Assembly (NCBI RefSeq): GCF_013375535.1
Contig: NZ_JABXJG010000001.1
Location: 1-64,000, forward strand
DNA length: 64,000 nt
DNA from: Sphingobium sp. 15-1
GTDB lineage: Bacteria; Pseudomonadota; Alphaproteobacteria; Sphingomonadales; Sphingomonadaceae
Direction of reading: 5' to 3'
The position numbers were made by a program, and so were the translations under genes. The notes beneath the pieces were generated by a model, which ran no database searches, was not told the origin of the DNA, and worked only from the letters and a program-made list of their open reading frames with translations. Below, piece after piece: positions 27,322 through 43,889 of the stretch; the first letter of the stretch is position 1; the number at the start of each line of letters is the position of its first letter.

Positions 27322-27828
27322 ATGCATGCCAAGCCCTTGATTTTGGCGCTTTGCTCATCCCTGCTGCTGTCAACAGGGGTGAGTGCCAGACAGCCAGGCG
27401 ACCAATTGACCGTCATCGCGTCACCGGAAAAGGAGATGACCTTCGAAAAATGGCAGGACCGGACGGCGAACCGCCTGACCAGCAGCATCCGCCGGACCGC
27501 CGGCCTGGATTTCGACCATAGCGCGACCGGCTATGCCAGGGTCCAGTTCCGTCTGGATGAGGGGGGACGGCCCCAAGCCATCGCCCTTGCCCAGCCTTCA
27601 TCGTCGCGCGCCATCGACAGGATCTCCGTGCGGGCGGTCAGGACGATGGGGCGCCTGACGCCCCTGCCGTCGCAAATCGGTGCGGATTCCAAGTTCGAGG
27701 CGTGGATCATCGTCGCCAATGATGCGTGGGAGCGCGACGATATGCTGAGCCGACTGCGCACGGACCATCGGGCGCAGACTTTGGCGCGGGCAGGCGGCGA
27801 ACAGCCGGTTCTGATTGCGTCGCGCTGA
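27322..27828 (+). CDS. Secreted TonB-C-terminal-domain-like protein
   Basis: From the ATG at 27322, which has the strong SD GAGGAGG just upstream, the product is 168 residues with a signal peptide (LALCSSLLLSTGVSA). The rest resembles the TonB C-terminal fold: YARVQFRLDEGGRPQAIALAQ, then SSRAIDRISVRAVRTMGRLTPLP. There is no membrane anchor or Pro-rich spacer, so it is not a conventional TonB. An in-frame ATG at 27304 would place charged residues ahead of the signal. Function is unknown. Confidence 0.72.
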   Translation: MHAKPLILALCSSLLLSTGVSARQPGDQLTVIASPEKEMTFEKWQDRTANRLTSSIRRTAGLDFDHSATGYARVQFRLDEGGRPQAIALAQPSSSRAIDRISVRAVRTMGRLTPLPSQIGADSKFEAWIIVANDAWERDDMLSRLRTDHRAQTLARAGGEQPVLIASR

Positions 27829-27958
27829 ATGCCGCCCTTCCCCCGGATGGCGTGAGCGCGATGCGGAGTCTGGAGGAGCGGGCCGGTTGGCGGCACGATG
27901 CGGCGCGGGTTAGCCGGCGCTCATCCGCCTCCTTCGCTCTTCCAGCTTCCGCTTGTCC

Positions 27959-28966
27959 TCAATGGACATGCACGGCGGTATAGGGGAGCTGGAAATAGTT
28001 GAGCCCGCTGCCGATCGCGCGTCCCAGGCGCGATCGGCTGTTGCGGAAGAAGAGCTGCTTGATGTTGAGGCCGACGCCGAAGAAAATGTCGCGATCCGGC
28101 CTTATCCCGGCGGCGCGATCCGCATTGGTGAAATTCTTGCCGCGATAGCCGACTTGCAGTTCGACGAAGCGCAGCGGGCCGTCTCGCAATCCTTCGAAAC
28201 CCGCCAGTTCAAGCGAGAGCAGAAAGCGCTGCTGCTCATAATGGCGTTTGCCCTTGAAGCTGTAGACCTCTGAATTGGGCATCATCAGCAGACGGAAATC
28301 CAGCTTCTCCTCCAGCCCCGGCACCGTATGGCGGAGCACCGAAAAGGCTGCGCCGCCCGTGTTGAAGAGGACGTCCTGCGGCGAAAAGCCGCTGTCCTTC
28401 TTATGCGCGTCCCACATCTCGCCATAGAGCATCAGCCCGATGGAAAGCAGCGCGGCCGGAGCAGCCGCCCTGGCCCGGTCATCGGTCTTGCGGGCGATCC
28501 GCGCCCCCAGAAATTCCGCGAACAGATAGGCGTTGAAGGCATGGGTCAGCTTGTCGATGCCCAGATTATTGGTGTTCTTGCCGAACCAGCCTTCATCCTT
28601 GAAGTGGAAATCAGTCGTGCCGTCCGTCCAATAGGCCTGCGTCGCAGTGATATAGGCGAAGAGGCCGATGGTTTCCCATTTGGCGGCGCCGATGCGGCTG
28701 CCCAGCGAGCGGTAGCGCGGTTTCGTTTCCTTATCCGGGGCGTCCGGGGGCGGCGGCGCGCTTTGCGGATCGACGGGCCCCTGCGGTGCGCTGCCCGCAG
28801 GTGGGGCTTGGGGCGTCATGGCGGCAAGGTCGAACGCGGTGTCCACCAGGGCCATTTGGCCGGAGGCGCCGGAGCGAAGGTTCGGATCGCCGCCACTTTG
28901 CGCGATTGCGGGGGTGGAGCCGATGCCCAGCGACAATGCGGGCAGGAAGGTCCATGCAGGGTGCAT
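27959..28966 (-). CDS. DUF2279 family protein, probably exported
   Basis: The 335-residue protein begins with a signal peptide (WTFLPALSLGIGSTPAIAQ), then a Pro/Ala-rich linker (about residues 45-85). The DUF2279-like core starts near KWETIGLFAYITATQAYWTD and includes GIDKLTHAFNAYLFAEFLG and YGEMWDAHKKDSGFSPQDVLFN. Function is unknown; E. coli YfiM belongs to the same broad family. It is convergent with the TonB-C-like gene. An AT-rich 515-bp gap lies upstream. Confidence 0.82.
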   Translation of the reverse strand: MHPAWTFLPALSLGIGSTPAIAQSGGDPNLRSGASGQMALVDTAFDLAAMTPQAPPAGSAPQGPVDPQSAPPPPDAPDKETKPRYRSLGSRIGAAKWETIGLFAYITATQAYWTDGTTDFHFKDEGWFGKNTNNLGIDKLTHAFNAYLFAEFLGARIARKTDDRARAAAPAALLSIGLMLYGEMWDAHKKDSGFSPQDVLFNTGGAAFSVLRHTVPGLEEKLDFRLLMMPNSEVYSFKGKRHYEQQRFLLSLELAGFEGLRDGPLRFVELQVGYRGKNFTNADRAAGIRPDRDIFFGVGLNIKQLFFRNSRSRLGRAIGSGLNYFQLPYTAVHVH

Positions 28967-29481
28967 CCCATACTCCCCCTTTTACCCATGCCCATTTGGT
29001 CATTTCGCATGAGTTATTGATTTATCGGGATAAATTAGCGCCGACCGATGATGCGGGACAATTTGCGAAAATGGGTACTGGGCTGTCCATTAATGCTTAT
29101 TTCCTCCGTCAGATGGCGGGATATGCATGGCTATATGGCTTTGGTCGCGGTCGCGATGCGGCCCGCGGATTGCGGCGCAGATCCGGCGGCGAGCGATCAG
29201 TCCGATATATCCGATGGCATATGGTGAACGAAGGGAATTTATTCTTTCGTGTCAAAGCGATACAGACTTGTTGGAATATTGCAAAAATTCGGGTGAAGAG
29301 ATTGATGGACGGCTTACAGATGGATTTCTCGGTCCAAAATTGAGGTGGGGCTGGGGAATTCGGCGGGGCGCGCGCAAGCAAGGAGAGGTCGCGCTCGCGA
29401 CTGGGCCTGGGGACGGCGATGATGGGGAGAGGATATGATCTGTAGCCTGGACGCCGCGCCGATCATGATGGGGCGGGAAGA
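28967..29481. other. 515-bp gap with no supported gene
   Basis: Open frames exist here on both strands (for example about 29127-29438 plus and 29109-29381 minus), but none has a convincing ribosome-binding site, recognisable domain or GC-rich codon use. A noticeably AT-rich patch spans about 29200-29345. I see no repeat or operator beyond the DUF2279 upstream region. Confidence 0.5.
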
Positions 29482-29850
29482 GTGATCACCGGCCTGTTCT
29501 TCGCAGCCGCCTTGACGGTGGTCGATGGCGGCATGCTGCGCGTCAATGGCGAACGCATCCGGCTTTTGGGCATCGAGGCTCCGGACGTCGCCCGCCGCTG
29601 CGGCAAGGGCGGGACTTGCGTGCCCGTCAGTTCCCGGCAGAGCAAGGAGAGCCTGAAGCACGCCTTGCGCGATCCCATCACCATCGTTCCGGTGGCGCGC
29701 GACGCCAATGGCCGGACCGTCGCGATCGTCTATGCCGGAGGGCTCAACATGTCCTGCGAACAGCTTCGCAAGGGCATGGCCGTTTATAGGCCCGCATGGG
29801 ATATGGGCCGCCGTTTGGCGAAGGAATGCCGTTTTCTGTCGAGGCGATGA
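29482..29850 (+). CDS. Thermonuclease-like (SNase-fold) protein with altered active site
   Basis: The 122-residue product is the right size for a single SNase-like domain and shows LTVVDGGMLRVNGERIRLLGIEAPD. Compared with staphylococcal nuclease, the Asp in DGDT is Gly (position 17), the Asp-Thr of VDTPE are Glu-Ala, and the catalytic Glu is Asp (35). The two catalytic Arg positions (27 and 78) appear retained. The start is a GTG at 29482 with GGGAAG upstream. It may be weak or inactive as a nuclease. Confidence 0.7.
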   Translation: MITGLFFAAALTVVDGGMLRVNGERIRLLGIEAPDVARRCGKGGTCVPVSSRQSKESLKHALRDPITIVPVARDANGRTVAIVYAGGLNMSCEQLRKGMAVYRPAWDMGRRLAKECRFLSRR

Positions 29851-29918
29851 CCGGGCTTGCCTAGAGAAGCCCGGCGCAGCGCGTTTCGCCGGCGATGTGC
29901 GCTTTTCGAGGAAAAGTC

Positions 29919-29992
29919 TGGATGCCCGACAAGGATTCGAACCTTGATTGACGGAGTCAGAGTCCGCTCTCTTACCATTAGAGGATCGGGCA
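29919..29992 (-). tRNA. tRNA-Gln (anticodon CTG)
   Basis: On the minus strand a full cloverleaf is visible: acceptor TGCCCGA/TCGGGCA, D-stem CTCT/AGAG, anticodon stem GCGGA/TCCGT around CTCTGAC, T-stem CAAGG/CCTTG with TTCGAAT, and an encoded CCA end. The total is 74 nt. The anticodon CTG reads CAG. The weak U1-A72 pair fits tRNA-Gln. It lies downstream of rpoC on the same strand. Confidence 0.95.
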
Positions 29993-30107
29993 TCAGGGTG
30001 GGCCAGTGGCTCACCGGAGAGGCGCAAATAGGCGGCGATTCCGGATTGGTCAAGAGGGTTTGCGACAGGCTTGCCGGACAATTTCATGGCTTGCCGGGCG
30101 CCACCCC

Positions 30108-30146
30108 AAAAGAAAACCCGCCGGACAGGCTGTCGCTTCCGGCGGG
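30108..30146 (-). terminator. Rho-independent terminator downstream of rpoC
   Basis: On the minus strand, arms CCCGCCGG (30146-30139) and CCGGCGGG (30124-30117) enclose a 14-base loop and are followed by TTTTCTTTT (30116-30108). The structure lies about 80 bp after the rpoC stop. Confidence 0.8.
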
Positions 30147-30180
30147 CTCTTCATCGACCCCTTATAGGGTACGAAGGGCT

Positions 30181-30213
30181 GGGAGCCGCTTCCCGAGATA
30201 GGAAGCGGCTCCC
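30181..30213. terminator. Strong 13-bp stem hairpin just after rpoC
   Basis: GGGAGCCGCTTCC (30181-30193) and GGAAGCGGCTCCC (30201-30213) are perfect arms around a 7-base loop. On the plus strand it is followed by TTATTTTC; on the minus strand it starts 15 bases after the rpoC stop and lacks a U-tract. It may act as a bidirectional terminator or 3'-end stabiliser. Confidence 0.65.
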
Positions 30214-30228
30214 TTATTTTCAAAGCGC

Positions 30229-34485
<4,257 letters not shown>

Positions 34486-34565
34486 GATTCATGTCCCTCT
34501 AGAGGGTAAAATTTCTCGGGCGAAGAAGGGGAGGGGCGCCGCCGACAGGCAGCGCCGGACACGCC

Positions 34566-38732
<4,167 letters not shown>

Positions 38733-39002
38733 TGCGTATCCTGCCTGTTTGTTCGTCGCATTTTTTCGCATCGCAGCGAAAATTCAGCCTGGCATGTCGA
38801 TTTCGGGGGTGATTCGCCCTTCTATCGCCACGCAAAAAAGTGCGGGCCGGGACTGTCCGATCCGCACTGTCAGCATGTTGTAACCCGCCGTTTTCGCCCC
38901 ATTCCGCCGGCTTCGCGCGCTAATCGAAGCCGGTCCCCGGGCGATCCGGGGGACGGTTCCCACCCTGCCCTGGGGCATGGCGCGAACCGGATTTGAAGAA
39001 CC

Positions 39003-39031
39003 CATATAGACCCCGCCCCTTGCTTTGTGAA
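39003..39031 (-). promoter_or_regulatory. Candidate sigma-70-type promoter of rpoB
   Basis: On the minus strand TTCACA (39031-39026), a 17-base spacer, and TATATG (39008-39003) form plausible -35 and -10 boxes. They lie about 270 bp before the rpoB start, implying a long leader. The remaining space 38733-39166, between rpoB and the divergent receptor gene, shows no other gene. Confidence 0.4.
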
Positions 39032-39082
39032 GAGGGGAGGATGTCTGATCCAGTTTAGTTGCCGGGGTAAGTCGTTGCTGTA

Positions 39083-39103
39083 GAGAGATGGAATGATTCT
39101 CTC
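39083..39103. promoter_or_regulatory. Short palindrome upstream of the TonB-dependent receptor
   Basis: GAGAGA (39083-39088) and TCTCTC (39098-39103) flank TGGAATGAT, a 21-bp dyad located about 65 bp before the proposed receptor start. It could be an operator of a metal regulator, but I cannot match it to a specific one. It is unlike the TCGCAATAG-type sites of the terminal receptor cluster. Confidence 0.35.
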
Positions 39104-39166
39104 CGGCATTCAACTCCTTCCGACCATGGCGCGCCTGGCATGGGGATTGGGCATGAGGGAGCGGGC

Positions 39167-41467
39167 GTGAAAGGGTGGGCGCGCCTGTGCTGGCTGTCCG
39201 CGCTGGCGATGGCGGGGCCTGCCTTTGGTCAGGATGAGGATGAATCCCAGGGCCAGTTGGCGGGTCACAGGATCGTCTTCGTCACGGCCCGGCGGGTGGC
39301 CGAAGCGCAGGACAAGGTGCCGATCAGCCTGGTTCGCCTCGACCGAAACGATCTGGAGCGGCGCGGCATCGACACGCTGGCCGACCTGGCCGGGGCGGTG
39401 CCCAATCTGACCATGCCGACGGTTGGCGCTTTCGGGGCGCGGCAGCCTGTCATGCGCGGCGTCTTTTCCCCCATCGGGGCGTCCACGGTGGGCCTTTACG
39501 TCGACGATGTGCCGGTGCAGATCCGGTCGCTGGAGGTGGCGGGCAATCCTGACCTGCGCCGGTTCGACCTGGAGCGGGTGGAGGTGCTGCGCGGGCCGCA
39601 GGGGACGCTGTTCGGCGCGGATTCCATGGGGGGGACGATCCGCACCCTGACCCGCCAGCCGCAACTGCAAGGCCTGGAGGCGCGGGCCAGCGGCGAGGCG
39701 GCGGTGGTGAGGGGCGGCGGCCTTACCCGCGAGGTGCAGGCGGCGCTGGGCGGCGCGATCGTCCCGGACCGGATCGGCGCGCGGGTGAGCGGCTATTATC
39801 GCCGGGATGCGGGCGTGATCGACCGGTTCGATCCCGCTTCCGGGGCGTTGCTGACGAAGAATGCCGATCATGGCGAGGCGCTGGGCCTGCGCCTGGCGGC
39901 CAAGCTGGCGCCGGGCGAGCATCTGGAACTGACGCCCTCCCTTTTTTACCAGAGGACCGATCGAGGCGACCTGCCTTTCTACGAAAGTGACCTCGGGCCT
40001 TTCCGCCAGTCCGCGACCTTGCGCCAGCCGGGGCGCGACCGCTTCCTGCTGCCGAGCCTGACGGCGCGGCTGGACCTGAGCGGCGCCACGCTGACCAGCG
40101 TCACCGCCTGGCTGGATCGCCGGAACCGCCAGATCGTCGATTATTCGGGCTTTTTCGGGGAGATCGTGCTGGGCGGCGCGGTGCCCGGCATCCGCACGCC
40201 GGGCGGCAGTTATAGCCGCACCATGGTGGACCAGCGCAATTTCACGCAGGAAGTGCGGATCGTTTCGGATAGGGAAGGGTCGGTCCGCTGGCTGATCGGC
40301 GGCTTTTACGGCCAGTCGCGCATCGTCATGGAACAGCGGGTGGTGGAACCGGGCATCGCGGACCTCGCCCAATCGCAGCTTGGTCTGTCGATCGAGGAGA
40401 TTTTCGGCCTGCCGCTGCTGCGGGGCGGCCAGAGCTATCATAGCCGCCAGCAGATAAGGGAACGCACGCTGGCCGCCTTCGGCCAGGCGACCTGGGCGCC
40501 CGCGCCCCGCTGGGAGGTGACGGCGGGACTGCGCGTGTCGCGCAATCCGCTGACCTTCCGCCTGATGTCGGAGGGGCCGTTCGCGGGCGGCAGCAACGCC
40601 GTCGGTCCCCGGCGACAGACCGGCACGCCCGTCACCCCGCATGCCAGCCTGTCCTGGCGTCCGGGCGGCGACAGTCTGATCTATCTGAGCGCGAGCAAGG
40701 GTTTCCGCAGCGGCGGCACCAATGGGGCGGTGCCGACGGGCAGTTGCGCCGCAGATCTGTCCGCGCTGGGGCGCGCCGCCGCGCCGGACAGCTATGGTTC
40801 GGATTCGCTCTGGAGCTATGAGGCGGGGGTGAAGGCGGAGTTTCCGCGGCGTGGGCTCCATCTCTCCGTGGCGGCCTTCCGCATCGACTGGCGCCGCATC
40901 CAGCAGTCGATCACCTTGCCCAATTGCGGCTTTTCCTATGTCGATAATCTCGGTTCGGCGCGCAACCAGGGGGTGGAGCTGGCGGTGCGGGCGGAGCCTT
41001 TGCGCCGGCTGACGCTGGATCTGGCGCTGGGCTATGTCGATGCGCGGTTCCGGCGGAATGTCGGACCGGGCGGGGCGGGTAGCATCGTCGCCGCGGGAGA
41101 CCGGGTACCCTACGTGCCGCGCTGGTCGGGGACGCTGGCCGCCGATTATGGCTTTGCGCTGCCGGGCCGGCTCGACGGATTCGTCCGGTCGGAATGGCGG
41201 TATGCGGGCCATTATCGCCGCGCGCCTTCGATGCAATCGGTCGCCTATGATCCCCGCGTCTATGCGGGGGATGGGAGCGACCTGCTGTTCCTGCGCGTCG
41301 GGCTGGGCCGGGACGGATGGCAATTGTCCGCCTTTGCCGACAATCTGCTGGACAGCCGGGCGGTCCTCTACCGCAATGCGGAACTGGTGCCGGTTACCGG
41401 ATCGCCGCTGCGCGAAATGGCGCAGCGCCCGCGCACCATCGGCCTGTCAGCCAGCATCGGCCTTTGA
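39167..41467 (+). CDS. TonB-dependent outer-membrane receptor
   Basis: The 766-residue product begins with a signal peptide (WARLCWLSALAMAGPAFGQ) and has a TonB-box-like HRIVFVTARRV. The plug includes LADLAGAVPNLTMPTVGAFG, RQPVMRGV, DDVPVQIRSLEVAGN, RFDLERVEVLRGPQGTLFG and ADSMGGTIRTLTRQP. The start is the GTG at 39167, supported by GAGGGAG just upstream; ATG 39140 would lengthen the leader. The gene ends 21 bp inside the convergent MFS gene. Substrate unknown; the neighbouring LuxR and MFS genes may belong to the same system. Confidence 0.9.
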   Translation: MKGWARLCWLSALAMAGPAFGQDEDESQGQLAGHRIVFVTARRVAEAQDKVPISLVRLDRNDLERRGIDTLADLAGAVPNLTMPTVGAFGARQPVMRGVFSPIGASTVGLYVDDVPVQIRSLEVAGNPDLRRFDLERVEVLRGPQGTLFGADSMGGTIRTLTRQPQLQGLEARASGEAAVVRGGGLTREVQAALGGAIVPDRIGARVSGYYRRDAGVIDRFDPASGALLTKNADHGEALGLRLAAKLAPGEHLELTPSLFYQRTDRGDLPFYESDLGPFRQSATLRQPGRDRFLLPSLTARLDLSGATLTSVTAWLDRRNRQIVDYSGFFGEIVLGGAVPGIRTPGGSYSRTMVDQRNFTQEVRIVSDREGSVRWLIGGFYGQSRIVMEQRVVEPGIADLAQSQLGLSIEEIFGLPLLRGGQSYHSRQQIRERTLAAFGQATWAPAPRWEVTAGLRVSRNPLTFRLMSEGPFAGGSNAVGPRRQTGTPVTPHASLSWRPGGDSLIYLSASKGFRSGGTNGAVPTGSCAADLSALGRAAAPDSYGSDSLWSYEAGVKAEFPRRGLHLSVAAFRIDWRRIQQSITLPNCGFSYVDNLGSARNQGVELAVRAEPLRRLTLDLALGYVDARFRRNVGPGGAGSIVAAGDRVPYVPRWSGTLAADYGFALPGRLDGFVRSEWRYAGHYRRAPSMQSVAYDPRVYAGDGSDLLFLRVGLGRDGWQLSAFADNLLDSRAVLYRNAELVPVTGSPLREMAQRPRTIGLSASIGL

Positions 41468-42661
41468 CGGGCGCACCAGCGCGATGACCGGCGCGGCGGC
41501 CAGCGCCAGCGCGGCATAGACCAGGACGGGCAGGCCATAGCCGCCGCCCGCCGCCCGCATCTGGTCGGTCCAGAGCGGCGCCAGCGCGCCGAGCAGGCTG
41601 ATGATCGCGGTATTGAGGCCGAGCAGCCGGGGAAAAGCCTCCGCCTCCACCGCATCGGCCAGCAGCATCGATCCGGACTGGCCAGGCAGCGCGCTCGCCA
41701 CGCCCCACAGCAGGACGAACAGCCAGACGCCGGTCATGTCCATGGCGCGGACTCCCAGCAGCGCGGCCGTCCCCGCCGCCAGCAGCAGCGCGGTTGCGAT
41801 CAGGCTGCGCCGGGGGCCGATGCGGTCGGCCAGCATGCCGCCCATCAACAGCGCGGGCAGGCCCAGCAGATTGGCGCTGCTATAGGCAAGGACCGCACTG
41901 GATTGCGTCAATCCCTGCGCCATCAAACTGTCCACCGCCGCGAACAGCACGCCGTTGATCGCAAGCTGTAACAGCGTCATCGCCAGGACGATCCGGCAGA
42001 AATTAGCGCTGCGCAGGGCGGCTCCCGTCGCGTGCGGTCCGGCTGCCGTCCGGCCGCTGTCGATCCGTCCGCCGGGCACCAGCAGGACCAACGGCGGACA
42101 GGCGAGCGCTATGACTGCGGCGCAGAGCAGCATGGCCGGGCGCCAGGACCAGAGCGCCATGGCCGATCCGACGAAGGGCGGCACCACCGCGCCCGCCACG
42201 ACGGCGGCGCCCAGGAAGACCGCCAGCGCCATGCCGCGCCGCGCCGCATGACGCCGGGTGATGACGGCGATGCCGGGCACGATGGTGGATGCCCCGACGC
42301 CCAGGCCCGACAGCGCGAGGGCGGCGGTCAGCGCGATCCGGTCCTGCGCCAGCGCGGCAAGGCCATATCCGGCGGCGCTGAGCGCGATGCCCGCCAGCAG
42401 GACCGACCGGGCGCCGACCCGGCCCAGCGCCCAGCCGACCGCCAGGCTGGCCAGGCTCATCGCCAGCAGGAAGGCCGTGGCCGCGCCGCCCGCCCGTCCC
42501 CCGAAATCGGGCGCAAGGCCGGGCAGAAGCACGCCCAGCGACATCAGCGTGCAGCCCTGGATCAGCAGGGTGATCGCGGACAATGCGACGACCGGAGGCC
42601 AGGGGTTTCGCGCACCGCCATCTGCGGAAACCGGGGGAAGGGGGAAGAGGCGGCGGAGCAC
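41447..42661 (-). CDS. MFS transporter
   Basis: The 404-residue protein has about 12 transmembrane helices and an MFS-type loop (SLAVGWALGRVGARSVLL, the GxxxDRxGxR-like region between helices 2 and 3). Substrate not recognisable; efflux is as likely as uptake. The start is a GTG at 42661 with no clear Shine-Dalgarno sequence, so the true N-terminus is uncertain. It is convergent with the receptor gene, overlapping it by 21 bp at the 3' ends, and divergent from the LuxR regulator. Confidence 0.85.
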   Translation of the reverse strand: MLRRLFPLPPVSADGGARNPWPPVVALSAITLLIQGCTLMSLGVLLPGLAPDFGGRAGGAATAFLLAMSLASLAVGWALGRVGARSVLLAGIALSAAGYGLAALAQDRIALTAALALSGLGVGASTIVPGIAVITRRHAARRGMALAVFLGAAVVAGAVVPPFVGSAMALWSWRPAMLLCAAVIALACPPLVLLVPGGRIDSGRTAAGPHATGAALRSANFCRIVLAMTLLQLAINGVLFAAVDSLMAQGLTQSSAVLAYSSANLLGLPALLMGGMLADRIGPRRSLIATALLLAAGTAALLGVRAMDMTGVWLFVLLWGVASALPGQSGSMLLADAVEAEAFPRLLGLNTAIISLLGALAPLWTDQMRAAGGGYGLPVLVYAALALAAAPVIALVRPSKADAG

Positions 42662-42785
42662 GATAGCAGCAATATCCGTTTTTTCAGCGATTTGAATGGG
42701 CTGATGTCCGATTTGTGCAATGCGGCAAGTGGAAGCTGCGTATATTCCCCCTGACGCCGGATGGCGTGGGGAGTAAGGACAGCTT

Positions 42786-43880
42786 GTGATCCGGACGGAG
42801 GAAATCTACGACGCGGCGACCGATGACGCGCTGTTCGAGCGGTTGGCCTCCACCTTGGCCGAAGCGGTCGGCGCCCGATCGGGCGTTCTGCATTGGGGGC
42901 GGGCGCCCCAGCATGTCGCGGAAATCTCCTATTCCGGCTATTTTTCCGACGCGCAAATGGCCCTTTACGATCAGGAATTCCAGGACGACGATATTTGGGG
43001 CGTGGCGCTCGACCGGGCCGAAGCGATCAATCGCCTCTGGAATATCGAAGCGTTCGTGCCGAGCAAGGCCTATGAAGGCAGCCGGATCTATAATGAGTGG
43101 ATCAGGGGCATGGGCGACGACACCTTCCGCTGCCTGGGCGGGGTGATCCAGAAGGATGGGACGACCGGCCATATCGGCCTGCATCGCGGGCGCGCGCAAA
43201 AGCCCTTCAGCGAGCGCGAGGTGCGGGCGATGCAGGACAGTATCGATCATATCGGCCGCATGTTCGCGATCCGCAGCAAGCTGGACCGCGCCCATCATTA
43301 TGGCCGGTCGCTGCACGCGACGCTCGACATGGTGGGCCATGCCGTCTTCACCTTGCGTCCCAATGGCGTGCTGATCGACTGCAACCGCCCGGCGGACGCG
43401 CTGCTGCGGCGGGCCGACGCGCTGACCCTGCGCCAGCGGCAATTGAAGGCGCGGGAGCCGCGTGACGACGAAGCCTTGCAGACCGCGCTGAGGGCGGCGG
43501 CGGCGCGGCAGGGCGGTCAGGCGAGCGCGATCTTCATCCATCGCGAACAGGGTCTGCCCTATGTGCTGTCGATCGCTTCGGTGCGGGTCGGCATGGAGCG
43601 GCAGATCGTCGCGATCGCGACCGATCCGGCCGACCGGGATCTCAGCCTCACCAGCCGTATCCGCGCGCTTTACGGCCTGACCCGGGCGGAGGCGGAGGTG
43701 GCCGAAGCGCTCTGCGCCGGGCGCGGGCTGGAGGAGCTGTCGCAGGAACGCGGGGTGGCGCTCAATACGGTGCGCACGCAGATCAAGAATATCTATGTGA
43801 AGCTGGATTGCAGCCGCCAGTCCGAACTGGTCGCCCGCATCGGCGCGCTGCCGCGCCTGAGCAGGTTCGACGAGGAATAG
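42786..43880 (+). CDS. LuxR-type transcriptional regulator with an N-terminal sensor region
   Basis: The 364-residue protein ends in a LuxR/FixJ-type HTH domain: LTRAEAEVAEALCAGRGLEE, then NTVRTQIKNIYVKLDC. The first 250 residues hold an unidentified, possibly PAS-like sensing region (TLRPNGVLIDCNRPADALLRR). It is not a phospho-receiver or acyl-homoserine-lactone-binding domain that I can recognise. The start is a GTG at 42786 with AAGGA upstream. The divergent MFS gene suggests it controls that transporter. Confidence 0.86.
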   Translation: MIRTEEIYDAATDDALFERLASTLAEAVGARSGVLHWGRAPQHVAEISYSGYFSDAQMALYDQEFQDDDIWGVALDRAEAINRLWNIEAFVPSKAYEGSRIYNEWIRGMGDDTFRCLGGVIQKDGTTGHIGLHRGRAQKPFSEREVRAMQDSIDHIGRMFAIRSKLDRAHHYGRSLHATLDMVGHAVFTLRPNGVLIDCNRPADALLRRADALTLRQRQLKAREPRDDEALQTALRAAAARQGGQASAIFIHREQGLPYVLSIASVRVGMERQIVAIATDPADRDLSLTSRIRALYGLTRAEAEVAEALCAGRGLEELSQERGVALNTVRTQIKNIYVKLDCSRQSELVARIGALPRLSRFDEE

Positions 43881-43889
43881 CCCTTCCTC

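Noticed and set aside
29109-29438. Short open frames on both strands in the 28967-29481 gap
   Set aside because: No convincing RBS, no domain, and codon use unlike neighbouring genes; probably by chance in an AT-richer patch.
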